Part shown: one piece after another, positions 6,615-13,021 of the stretch
Position numbering within the stretch: the first letter of the stretch is position 1
How the letters are laid out: every line of letters starts with the position of its first letter
Source: JAHEEL01 sp039715165
GTDB lineage: Bacteria > Actinomycetota > Acidimicrobiia > Spongiisociales > UBA5794
DNA: 21,865 nucleotides
NCBI GenBank assembly: GCA_039715165.1
Contig: JBDLHX010000035.1
Location: 1 to 21,865 of the forward strand
Direction of reading: 5' to 3'
Made by a program: the position numbers and the translations under genes
The notes under the pieces: model-generated
The model's database searches: none
What the model saw: the letters and a program-made list of their open reading frames with translations, nothing else
What the model was told of the DNA's origin: nothing

Positions 6615-7487
6615 GTGACATGGGACATCGAAGATCGAACGGTGGTGGTCACCGGAGGCAACTCCGGTATCGGCCAAGCGACGGCGACCGAACTCGTACG
6701 CCGCGGAGCCAATGTGACCATCACCGTCCGCGACCCTGACCAGGGCAGACGAGCTGCTGAGCACATCACAGAGCAGAGCGGCAGGGCAGCATCGTGGAAG
6801 GTGCTCGATCTCGCATCGTTCGACTCGGTGCGAGAGTTCGTCGGGAGCGTCATCGCCGATGTCGGCCGCGTCGACGTGCTGATCAACAACGCAGGCGTGT
6901 ACATCGGATCGCGACGTGCGACGCCCGGCGGCCACGAGTGGACGATGGGCGTCAACCACCTCGGACACTTCTTCCTCACGTGCCTCCTCGCGTCCGACGC
7001 CGCGACCCGCCCGTCGCGGATCGTCTCCGTGGCGTCCGACGTGCATCGTCACGCCAAGCGGGACCTCGATTTCGCCGATCTCAGCTGCCCGGGCCACTAC
7101 CGAGGAACGGAGGCGTACGCCCGCTCGAAGCTGGCGAACATCCTCTTCACCAAGGAACTCGCACGCCGCCTCAACGGCACAGAGACGACTGCCTTTGCTG
7201 TTCATCCCGGTCTCGTCGCGACTCGCATCGCCCAGGACGGCGACAGCGTCTTTGGATCACTCGCATGGAAGGTTGGGGCACATTGGATGCGGAGACCGAG
7301 CGAGGGTGCGGTCGGTCCCGTCTTCCTCGCCAGCGAACCGGGCATCGAGAAGCACACCGGCCGCTACTTCGCTGATGCTCGACCGACCGATCCGAGCAAG
7401 GCGGCTGCCAACGATGCTGCCGCACGTCAGCTGTGGGAGCTGAGCGCAGCGGCCGTCGGTTGCGATCTCGACCTTCGGCGAGTCTGA
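6615..7487 (+). CDS. Short-chain dehydrogenase/reductase, retinol-dehydrogenase-like
   Basis: A 290-residue NAD(P)-dependent oxidoreductase of the classical short-chain dehydrogenase (SDR) fold. The Rossmann glycine motif TGGNSGIG is at 13-20, NNAG at 91-94, catalytic Ser141 in IVSVASDVH, and the YxxxK pair Tyr168/Lys172 in YARSKLANILFTKEL. The blocks MGVNHLGHFFLT and AVHPGLVATRI resemble retinol dehydrogenase/WWOX-like SDRs, a group often assigned to lipids or hydrophobic alcohols and ketones, though the substrate is not determinable here. The GTG at 6615 is chosen because it places the Rossmann motif at the usual distance. A longer in-frame ORF would run back into the permease gene. There is no SD sequence. 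TAGCTT at 6601-6606 lies eight bases upstream, so a leaderless transcript is possible, as is co-transcription with the ABC operon. Confidence 0.9.
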   Translation: MTWDIEDRTVVVTGGNSGIGQATATELVRRGANVTITVRDPDQGRRAAEHITEQSGRAASWKVLDLASFDSVREFVGSVIADVGRVDVLINNAGVYIGSRRATPGGHEWTMGVNHLGHFFLTCLLASDAATRPSRIVSVASDVHRHAKRDLDFADLSCPGHYRGTEAYARSKLANILFTKELARRLNGTETTAFAVHPGLVATRIAQDGDSVFGSLAWKVGAHWMRRPSEGAVGPVFLASEPGIEKHTGRYFADARPTDPSKAAANDAAARQLWELSAAAVGCDLDLRRV

Positions 7488-7498
7488 CGTGCCGGCGG

Positions 7499-7504
7499 TA
7501 CGGT
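7499..7504 (+). promoter_or_regulatory. Possible -10 hexamer TACGGT for a leaderless transcript
   Basis: TACGGT lies exactly seven bases before the ATG at 7512, and there is no SD sequence. That spacing would put the transcription start at or next to the start codon. The same TACGnT hexamer precedes other starts in this window. No clear -35 is visible. Confidence 0.4.
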
Positions 7505-7511
7505 ACGGCCG

Positions 7512-8624
7512 ATGAGCGAATCGATCGTGCCTGAGCCCGAATCGTCGGACATCCCGCACGTCCACGGCACGCCGCTTTGGAAGCGCCTCCTGCGCGGGGC
7601 CGTCACGGTCGCGTTCCTCGCCCTCGTCTTCGGGTTCGTGCTCCCGAAACTCGCCGATTACCAGGCCGTCGCGGACAACATCCGCAAGATCGAGCCGTTC
7701 GAATGGCTCCTCCTGGGCGTGTTCGCCGGATGGTTCCTCGTCGCGTACGTATTCGTGTTTCTGTCGACCCTCCCGAGCCTCCGGTTCCGCGAAGGATTCG
7801 TCGTCCAGACGACCGCTACTGCAATCAACAACTCGCTGCCGGCGGGGGGCGCCATTGCCCTGCCGATCACATACTCCCAGTTCCTCTCCTGGGGGTTCAC
7901 GCCCGAAGCCGTTACCGCCGCGCTGCTCACGGCCGGTGTGTGGGATCAGCTCGCGCGCCTTGCACTCCCGGTTCTCGCCGTTGCGGCCATCGCTGTCACA
8001 GGGGACACGCTCTGGTGGATGTGGGTCGTCTCACTCGGCGGGGTTGTCGTGGTGGCGGGCGCGATCTGGCTCGTCGCTCGCGTCCTCGGATCGGAGGCAG
8101 TCGCCATACGGGTCGGGTCGCGGCTCGGTCGGATCGCGAATTGGGCTCTGGCAAAGGCACACCGTGACCCGGTCGACATGGTGGAGGCGATCCTGCAGTT
8201 CCGCGCGAATGTGCGGCACGTTGCCATCCGCCGTTGGCGCTGGGTGACGTTGGCGACGGTCGCGAACCACGCCTCGATGGCGGCGCTCTTCCTCGTCTCG
8301 CTGCGGTCCGTCGGCGTAACGAGTGGAGACGTGTCGGCGCCGTGGGTGATCCTGGCGTTCGCCCTGGGGCGGCTGCTCGTCATGATCCCGATCAGCCCGG
8401 GCGGGCTCGGTCTCGTCGACCTCGGATTCATCGGCCTGCTGACGCTCGGATGGGGACAGGGAGCCGACACCGATCTGCTGTCGGCAGGCGTGCTCCTCTA
8501 CCGGGCCCTGTCGTATCTCCCGCCGATCGTGGTCGGCATTGGGTCGTGGCTGTTCTGGCGGGTGAACCGCAGCTGGCACCTCGACTGGCGCACGGAACGC
8601 CGCGGCGAGATCCCCACTCCCTAA
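7512..8624 (+). CDS. YbhN/LPG-synthase-TM family integral membrane protein
   Basis: A 370-residue multi-pass membrane protein. About seven to eight hydrophobic helices begin at residue 27 after a polar N-terminus. The family signature is near the C-terminal side: MIPISPGGLGLVDLGFIGLL followed by LLYRALSYLPPIVVGIGSWLFWR. An earlier conserved stretch, NNSLPAGGAIALPITYSQF, is also typical. It matches the UPF0104/YbhN group related to the membrane domain of lysylphosphatidylglycerol synthase (MprF). The soluble aminoacyl-transfer domain of MprF is absent, so lipid lysylation should not be inferred. Members are often called flippase-like, without a firm reaction. The gene follows the SDR after 24 bases on the same strand and has no SD. 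It is followed by a palindromic element shared with another site in the window. Confidence 0.86.
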   Translation: MSESIVPEPESSDIPHVHGTPLWKRLLRGAVTVAFLALVFGFVLPKLADYQAVADNIRKIEPFEWLLLGVFAGWFLVAYVFVFLSTLPSLRFREGFVVQTTATAINNSLPAGGAIALPITYSQFLSWGFTPEAVTAALLTAGVWDQLARLALPVLAVAAIAVTGDTLWWMWVVSLGGVVVVAGAIWLVARVLGSEAVAIRVGSRLGRIANWALAKAHRDPVDMVEAILQFRANVRHVAIRRWRWVTLATVANHASMAALFLVSLRSVGVTSGDVSAPWVILAFALGRLLVMIPISPGGLGLVDLGFIGLLTLGWGQGADTDLLSAGVLLYRALSYLPPIVVGIGSWLFWRVNRSWHLDWRTERRGEIPTP

Positions 8625-8629
8625 TCCCA

Positions 8630-8746
8630 TACCCAGGGTTGCAGTCCCCGTATGCGCGGCCACGGGCCCAGAGAATGGAGGGTCCGCATGAACGCCCTCA
8701 TACCGTGGGCTGTCAGCGCCGTATGCGGGGACTGCAACCCTGGGTA
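8630..8746. repeat. Palindromic intergenic element with 21-base inverted arms
   Basis: The arm at 8630-8650 is perfectly complementary to 8726-8746 (21 bases; core CAGGGTTGCAGTCCCC). Inside, 8658-8665 and 8703-8710 pair with one mismatch, and a small central stem joins 8678-8682 to 8695-8699, so the whole 117 bases could fold as one long hairpin. It fills the gap between two convergent genes, starting six bases after one stop and ending ten bases before the other. The right arm and its flank recur at 21689-21739. It could be a bidirectional terminator, a REP/BIME-like repeat or a small non-autonomous mobile element. No transposase is nearby. Confidence 0.85.
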
Positions 8747-8755
8747 CGCGGGGAG

Positions 8756-9319
8756 CTAGACGAGTTGGGCGGCGACCGACACCAACTGTTGGAGCAGCGC
8801 CCACATGACCCACCCGCCGATCGCGGTCCCGATCGCCCGGCCGGTGGTGAAGTCGAGACCCTCGCGGATCGCCACCACCGACGCGGCGAGAACCCACACA
8901 GCGGCGACCGGTCCGAGGAACGGGATGATCCCGATCGCCCTCGGAGCCTGCGCGAAACCGAGCACTCGCATCATCTCGCCCATGTCGGTCGTCCCCTTGA
9001 ACACCTTCGTCCCGATCAGCGACGTGGTGAACGCCCACACGACCCATCCAAGCAGCGCGAACAGCACGCCGAGGCCGACCTGAACGACGATGCCTCCCTC
9101 GTCCGGAATCGGGAAATCGCCGATGCCGAGCCACCCCCGCACAGCGTTCCACAGATCCTCGCCCGCAGTGTTCTCGTAGCCGATCCACGACCCGATCGCG
9201 CTGAGCGCATTCGCCAGCACGACGACACCGATCGCCTGTTGGAGCAACGACGGTGTCCGCTCCGCCAGGTTGAAGAACTCGAGATCGAGCGCCGAGGCGC
9301 GCACCATGTTTCGAATCAA
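8756..9319 (-). CDS. Yip1-domain membrane protein
   Basis: A 187-residue protein with about five hydrophobic helices. The N-terminal amphipathic part (DLEFFNLAERTPSLLQQAIGVV) and the downstream pattern (VGLGVLFALLGWVVWAFTTSLIGTKVFKG, then GFAQAPRAIGIIPFLGPVAAVW) fit the bacterial Yip1/YIP1-family fold, in which a GFA-APR-like motif is common. Function of the bacterial members is not known. The TTG start at 9319 is preferred because GAGGTG (minus strand, 9330-9325) is five bases upstream. The nearest ATG, at 9307, would place that sequence too far away. It lies 37 bases downstream of the haloalkane dehalogenase on the same strand and is probably co-transcribed. Its stop lies ten bases beyond the palindromic element. 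Confidence 0.75.
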   Translation of the reverse strand: MIRNMVRASALDLEFFNLAERTPSLLQQAIGVVVLANALSAIGSWIGYENTAGEDLWNAVRGWLGIGDFPIPDEGGIVVQVGLGVLFALLGWVVWAFTTSLIGTKVFKGTTDMGEMMRVLGFAQAPRAIGIIPFLGPVAAVWVLAASVVAIREGLDFTTGRAIGTAIGGWVMWALLQQLVSVAAQLV

Positions 9320-9356
9320 GTGAGCACCTCGCGACGAGGCTGTGGTTCCAGGCGTG

Positions 9357-10205
9357 TCAGAGCGACTCCATCCACTGACTGAGTGCGCCGCCGATCTCGT
9401 CGGGCGAGTCCTCCTGGATGAAGTGCGACCCCGCCACCGTCACCTCGGTCTGGTTCGGCCACGAACGGCAGAACTCCCGCTGTGGGCCGGTGAGGATCGT
9501 CCCCGGTTCGGCGTTGATGAACAGCTTCGGAACGTCGGCGACCGACAGCCACTCGGCATAGTCGGTGACGATGGCGTGGACGTCCTCGGGCGTGCCGTCG
9601 ATCGGGATCTCGCGCGGCCACGTGAGCGTCGGACGGCGATCCTCCCCCGGATCGAGGTAGGGCCTGCGGTACTCCGCCATCTCCGCGTCGTCGAGTGTGC
9701 GGAGAATCGAGGCTGGGAGGATGCGTTCGACGAACGTGTTCTTCGTGAGGACCATCTCCTCACCCGCCTCCGACCGCATCCCCTGGAAGATGCCGCGCGC
9801 CTGCTCCGGCCACTCGCCCCAGGTGACCGGCCGCACGATCGCCTCCATGTACGCGATGCCCGCGACCGCGTCGCGGTGGCGATTCGCCCAGTCGAACCCA
9901 AGAGCCGATCCCCAGTCGTGGATGACGAAAGTCACCCGGTCGGTGACACCGGCGGCGTCGAGAAACGCATCGAGATACCGGCGATGCTCGACGAACCGGT
10001 ATTCGAGACCCGCGACCTTGTCCGAGTCGCCCATGCCAATGAGATCGGGAGCAATGCAGCGGCCGATGCCGGCAACATGAGGAATGACGTTCCGCCATAG
10101 GTAGGACGACGTCGGATTGCCGTGGAGGAAGACGATCGGATCTCCTTCTCCAACCTCGACGTAGGCCATCGTGGATCCGAGCACGTCAACGCGTTGTCTG
10201 CCCAT
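9357..10205 (-). CDS. Haloalkane dehalogenase, subfamily II (LinB/DhaA-like)
   Basis: A 282-residue alpha/beta-hydrolase. The full catalytic set of subfamily II haloalkane dehalogenases is in place: nucleophile Asp97 with halide-binding Trp98 (VIHDWGSALGFDWA), second halide ligand Asn30 (FLHGNPTSSYLWRNV), acid Glu121 (GIAYMEAIVRP) and base His261 (GSHFIQEDSPDEIG). DLIGMGDSDK and KLFINAEPG are further hallmarks. The enzyme family hydrolyses haloalkanes to an alcohol, halide and proton in the cytosol. The natural substrate cannot be predicted. The ATG at 10205 is preceded by GGGAGGAGAC, a strong SD, and TAGTCT (minus strand, 10229-10224) could be its -10. It is divergent from the ComB-like gene across only 37 bases and precedes the Yip1-like gene. 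No other dehalogenation-pathway gene is visible. Confidence 0.94.
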   Translation of the reverse strand: MGRQRVDVLGSTMAYVEVGEGDPIVFLHGNPTSSYLWRNVIPHVAGIGRCIAPDLIGMGDSDKVAGLEYRFVEHRRYLDAFLDAAGVTDRVTFVIHDWGSALGFDWANRHRDAVAGIAYMEAIVRPVTWGEWPEQARGIFQGMRSEAGEEMVLTKNTFVERILPASILRTLDDAEMAEYRRPYLDPGEDRRPTLTWPREIPIDGTPEDVHAIVTDYAEWLSVADVPKLFINAEPGTILTGPQREFCRSWPNQTEVTVAGSHFIQEDSPDEIGGALSQWMESL

Positions 10206-10223
10206 CTGTCTCCTCCCGAGCCG

Positions 10224-10244
10224 AGACTACTCGCCCCCTACGAT
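10224..10244. promoter_or_regulatory. Back-to-back candidate -10 hexamers between dehalogenase and ComB-like gene
   Basis: TAGTCT on the minus strand (10229-10224) faces the dehalogenase, and TACGAT on the plus strand (10239-10244) faces the ComB-like gene. TACGAT is exactly seven bases before an in-frame GTG at 10252. The divergent starts are 37 bases apart, so any -35 elements would overlap the opposite gene's leader. No clear -35 is seen. Confidence 0.35.
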
Positions 10245-10938
10245 GGCTCCGGTGAGACACCCCGAGATCGATCGACGCTCTCTTCTCGCCGGTGCCCGGG
10301 GCATCACCGGACCGGCCATCGTGATCGACACGTTCCGGGCATTCACAACCGCGGCGTATCTCTTCGACCGCGGGGCCGATCACATCGTGCTGGCCGAAAC
10401 GCTCGACGAAGCGCGTTCTCGCTCGGCAACACTGCCGGAATCTCTCCTCTGCGGCGAGGAGAACGGCCGCAAGCCCCACGACTTCGACATCGGAAACTCC
10501 CCAACCGAAGCCGCCGCCCTTTCGGATCTCGCGGAACGCGTCATCGTCATGCGGACGAGCGCGGGCACGAGGGCCGTCGTGACGGCGCTGCTCGGCGGAG
10601 CACGCCCTGTCTACGCCGCGAGCCTCGTCGTCGCCGGAGCGACCGCTGCGGCAGTCGAGGATGAGCAGCGCGCGGCAATCGTCGCTGCCGGTCTCAGCGG
10701 CGAATCGCTCGCAGATGAGGACGAAGAGACGGCAAGCCTCATCGCCGACCGGCTCCGTCGGGAGCATGACGATCCCAACCGCCTCACCCGCATCCGCTCC
10801 GGCGTGGGCGCCGAGCGTCTTCGCTCGACTCCGTGGATCGACTCAAACGACCTCGACCTCTGCCTCGACGTCGATCGGTTCTCGTTCGCGATGCGGGCCC
10901 GGCTCGAAGACGGCGTGCCAGTCCTGAGGACCGAATAG
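10243..10938 (+). CDS. ComB-family 2-phosphosulfolactate phosphatase-like protein
   Basis: A 231-residue protein matching the 2-phosphosulfolactate phosphatase family (ComB). Conserved blocks appear in order: VIDTFRAFTTAAYLFDRGA (28-45, canonical VIDVLRATTT), CGEENGRKPHDFDIGNSP (70-87), MRTSAGTRAV (103-112, canonical TTNGT) and an acidic DEDEETA stretch near 158. In methanogens ComB hydrolyses 2-phosphosulfolactate to sulfolactate in coenzyme M synthesis. In bacteria the family is widespread and its real substrate is often unclear, and no ComA or ComC neighbour is visible. The ATG at 10243 is given, but an in-frame GTG at 10252, seven bases after TACGAT, is an equally good leaderless start and would shorten the protein by three residues. 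There is no SD. It is divergent from the dehalogenase. Confidence 0.82.
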   Translation: MAPVRHPEIDRRSLLAGARGITGPAIVIDTFRAFTTAAYLFDRGADHIVLAETLDEARSRSATLPESLLCGEENGRKPHDFDIGNSPTEAAALSDLAERVIVMRTSAGTRAVVTALLGGARPVYAASLVVAGATAAAVEDEQRAAIVAAGLSGESLADEDEETASLIADRLRREHDDPNRLTRIRSGVGAERLRSTPWIDSNDLDLCLDVDRFSFAMRARLEDGVPVLRTE

Positions 10939-10941
10939 ACC

Positions 10942-10989
10942 ACAGTCAACAGAAAGGGGCACCGCCTGCGGGTTCTGGCTGTTGGCTGT
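10942..10989 (+). terminator. Stem-loop after the ComB-like gene
   Basis: 10942-10952 pairs with 10979-10989 (11 pairs, one of them G-U), and a smaller CCGC/GCGG stem lies in the loop. It begins three bases after the stop codon. There is no T-run, so it would be an imperfect intrinsic terminator. Confidence 0.4.
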
Positions 10990-11033
10990 CGACTCGGAGC
11001 TCGGGAATCCTTTGGTTCTCAAGATCCGCCTCT

Positions 11034-11039
11034 TACGAT
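11034..11039 (+). promoter_or_regulatory. Possible -10 hexamer TACGAT before the small ORF
   Basis: TACGAT has TTGGTT at 11012-11017 as a plausible -35, with a 16-base spacer. The GTG at 11050 is ten bases downstream and the ATG at 11053 thirteen. There is no SD, so the transcript would have almost no leader. Confidence 0.4.
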
Positions 11040-11052
11040 CCGATACAACGTG

Positions 11053-11232
11053 ATGCGTTGGAGAAGGAAGCGCCACGAGGGAGGAACTCGTTCGGATCTC
11101 GAGCGGCACGCGGAAGTGACCGCTGAGCGTCTGAAGGGCGTCTTGTCGCGGGAGTACGACTACGGAGACGAGGATCCGAGCGCGGTCGAAGCCCGGCTCA
11201 GGAACATGGTCTACGGGACCAATCGCAAATAG
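11053..11232 (+). CDS. Small basic protein of unknown function
   Basis: A 59-residue ORF in the gap between the ComB-like and DoxX-like genes. It starts MRWRRKRHEGGTRSDLERHA, has a likely helical middle (HAEVTAERLKGVLSREYDYG) and ends in EARLRNMVYGTNRK. I recognise no family. It has no signal peptide, membrane helix or Cys motif, and is rich in Arg and Glu. Support comes from its position in otherwise empty space, a promoter-like TTGGTT/TACGAT pair upstream, and a composition resembling a real soluble protein rather than an antisense shadow. A GTG directly before the ATG (11050) could be the true start. It converges on the DoxX-like gene, whose stop is 33 bases away. It could be spurious. Confidence 0.5.
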   Translation: MRWRRKRHEGGTRSDLERHAEVTAERLKGVLSREYDYGDEDPSAVEARLRNMVYGTNRK

Positions 11233-11254
11233 GCCGGGTCACGCGATTTGGGAT

Positions 11255-11278
11255 CGCCGGTGCCGTCAAGGACCGGCG
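11255..11278. terminator. Stem-loop between convergent small ORF and DoxX-like gene
   Basis: CGCCGGT (11255-11261) pairs perfectly with ACCGGCG (11272-11278) around a 10-base loop. It lies between two convergent genes and overlaps the last codons of the DoxX-like gene. There is no T-run on either side, so termination is only suggested. Confidence 0.35.
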
Positions 11279-11775
11279 GCTTCGCGCGGCCGATAGAACG
11301 CAGCCATCTGGGCGGTCGCTGCGACCACCGCTCCCACGATGATTCCGGCGCCGACCCATCCATCGAGCAGATCCTCGATGCCGAGCGTCGCATCAAGAGA
11401 GATCGCCCCCGGCCCGCCGATGGCGATCAATGCCCCGATCGCTGCGAGCACGAGCACGTACTCCCACCCCTCATCGGGCCTCGCCGTCACCCAGAAGCCG
11501 ACTGAGCGGTGGACGGTCCAGAACGCGACGGTCATCACCGCAACAAGCCCCGCCGCGGCGAGAGCGCTTGCCAGCCCGGCGATGAGCAGAACTCCCACGC
11601 CGATCTCCGTCATCGTCGAAGCGAACCACTGCAGGCCGGGAGATCGAAACCCGATGCTCCCGAACCATGCCGTCGTCTTGGCGCGCCCGCGGGCGTGCTT
11701 CACCCCGTGAGCGAGGAGCACCACACCGGCGACCACCCGCACGAGGACCACACCCCAGTCGATCGCTTCAACCAT
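11266..11775 (-). CDS. DoxX-family membrane protein
   Basis: A 169-residue protein with four to five hydrophobic helices. The N-terminal block (VVLVRVVAGVVLLAHGVKHARG, then TTAWFGSIGFRSPGLQWFASTMTEIGVGVLLIAGL) is the DoxX/SURF4-like pattern: helix, basic GxxH-like loop, W-F-...-G-F, then a Glu-containing second helix. Members range from the thiosulfate:quinone oxidoreductase small subunit to integral proteins of unknown role linked to redox stress. No partner gene is here to decide. The ATG at 11775 has GAGGAG seven bases upstream. It is divergent from the DivIVA-domain gene across 137 bases and convergent with the small ORF. Confidence 0.84.
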   Translation of the reverse strand: MVEAIDWGVVLVRVVAGVVLLAHGVKHARGRAKTTAWFGSIGFRSPGLQWFASTMTEIGVGVLLIAGLASALAAAGLVAVMTVAFWTVHRSVGFWVTARPDEGWEYVLVLAAIGALIAIGGPGAISLDATLGIEDLLDGWVGAGIIVGAVVAATAQMAAFYRPREAAGP

Positions 11776-11849
11776 CTCGGTCTCCTCGTTTCGCGCAATC
11801 CCTGAGGAGGGAACAGTGACTAGCGCGTTTCTTGTTCCCAGGTTGACCC

Positions 11850-11885
11850 TTCACCACGCCGCGGACCGGCGGTACGATCGTGGTG
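11850..11885 (+). promoter_or_regulatory. Candidate promoter with overlapping inverted repeat, DivIVA-domain gene
   Basis: TTCACC (11850-11855) and TACGAT (11873-11878), 17 bases apart, make a plausible promoter for the gene starting at 11913. A seven-base inverted repeat, CACCACG (11852-11858) and CGTGGTG (11879-11885), spans it, with an inner CCGC/GCGG pair at 11859-11862 and 11869-11872. The arms cover the -35 and the edge of the -10, as an operator would. It could also be chance in GC-rich DNA. Confidence 0.45.
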
Positions 11886-11912
11886 GGCTTAGGTAATAGG
11901 AAAGGAACATCC

Positions 11913-12968
11913 ATGGACCTCGATCCCACGGATATCGAGATACGCACGTTCGACGTCGTGCGCAGGGGGTACGACCGGGAACAGGTCGAGGAGTTTCTGA
12001 CGACGGTCAGCGGAGCGATGTCGAGCGTGAGAGAGCGCCGGAAGATCGCCGAAGTCCGCGTCGAACAGCTCGAGCGAGAGCTTCATGACGTCAAGCATCG
12101 CGCCGACGTCACGATCCAGGAGACCGTGGCCGCGCGCATCCGCATGCTCGAGATCCAGGGGAAGCCGGGAACGCCCACAGAAGGCGCGCCGTCACCCGAC
12201 GTATCGAGGGGCCATGCCGAGATCGAAGCTCATCACATCATCGAGCAGGCAAACGTTCGGGCGATCGCGCTCCAGGCCGAAGCCGAGGCGGTGCTCGAGG
12301 GGGCGCTCTCGACGTCCGCGAAGATCAACGACGATCGCACCGAACTGCTCGGGTCGGTTGTAGCCGAGCGCGGCGGCATCATCGCTGCGGCTGAGCAAGA
12401 AGCTCAGGCGATCCGAGAGGCGGCGCAGATCGCCGCCGAGCAGTCTCGTGCGAACGCAGCCAGGGAGACGGAGCAGATGCGCTCGGGCGCCGCTCGCGTC
12501 GCTGAGGAGACGCGCAAGCGGGCCGACATGGAGGCCGACCTCGTCAAAGAAGACGCGGCAACCCGCGCTTCGGGCATCGTCGCCGGAGCCGAGAGGAAAC
12601 GCGAGGAGCTCATCGAACAGGTCGAGCGGTCGCGAGAGGTGATGGCCTCGATCGAACGTCGAGATGCCGACGTCGGGGAGAGAGAAACGGCAAGCGCAGG
12701 GGCACCACCCACGCCAGGGGAGGACGCCGTGGACGAGCAGATCGCGTCCCCGCGAGAGCCCGATCTGGCCGAAGATCCGGATCGTTCGAAGGAGCTCGAG
12801 AAGATCATGATCGATCTTCGCGCGGAGATCGCTGCCGAGGAGGAGAGTTCCGACGTCCGCCAGACTCGCCCCTCGCGGTACCGGTCCCGCTCGGCGAATC
12901 TCCCCCACCTCGGAGAAGATGCGGAATCGGTCATCGGCTCCCTCGAGTCGCTGCGCGGCAAGAACTGA
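11913..12968 (+). CDS. DivIVA-domain coiled-coil protein
   Basis: A 351-residue, highly charged protein. Residues 1-38 carry the DivIVA N-terminal signature (IEIRTFDVVRRGYDREQVEEFL: an F-x5-GYD-x2-VEEFL pattern), followed by a first coiled coil to about 82. A Pro/Gly linker (83-97) leads to a long Ala/Glu/Arg coiled coil (about 100-250, with A-rich 7/11-residue periodicity), then a disordered acidic and Ser/Arg-rich tail (about 255-351). DivIVA proteins of actinobacteria (for example Wag31) bind curved membrane at poles and recruit wall-synthesis machinery. This one is longer than a minimal DivIVA and carries an unusual C-terminal tail, so it is a DivIVA-domain paralogue rather than clearly Wag31. 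There are no divisome genes beside it. The ATG at 11913 has AAAGGA six bases upstream and is preferred over an upstream GTG. Confidence 0.83.
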   Translation: MDLDPTDIEIRTFDVVRRGYDREQVEEFLTTVSGAMSSVRERRKIAEVRVEQLERELHDVKHRADVTIQETVAARIRMLEIQGKPGTPTEGAPSPDVSRGHAEIEAHHIIEQANVRAIALQAEAEAVLEGALSTSAKINDDRTELLGSVVAERGGIIAAAEQEAQAIREAAQIAAEQSRANAARETEQMRSGAARVAEETRKRADMEADLVKEDAATRASGIVAGAERKREELIEQVERSREVMASIERRDADVGERETASAGAPPTPGEDAVDEQIASPREPDLAEDPDRSKELEKIMIDLRAEIAAEEESSDVRQTRPSRYRSRSANLPHLGEDAESVIGSLESLRGKN

Positions 12969-12986
12969 TACCGACGGCACACAACC

Positions 12987-13021
12987 GACAGCGAGGATCG
13001 CCGGAAGGGCTGTTCGCTGTC
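12987..13021. terminator. Bidirectional stem-loop between DivIVA-domain gene and glutamate dehydrogenase
   Basis: GACAGCGA (12987-12994) pairs perfectly with TCGCTGTC (13014-13021), and a small GCC/GGC stem sits in the loop. It fills the 51-base gap between convergent stops and touches the dehydrogenase stop codon. The position suits a shared terminator, although there is no T-run. Confidence 0.5.

Noticed and set aside
7512..8624. MprF lysylphosphatidylglycerol synthase
   Set aside because: Only the membrane-domain homology is present. The soluble aminoacyl-transferase half is missing.
11843..11848. TTGACC as the -35 of the DivIVA-domain gene
   Set aside because: It is 24 bases from TACGAT, which is too far. 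TTCACC at 11850 has a 17-base spacer.
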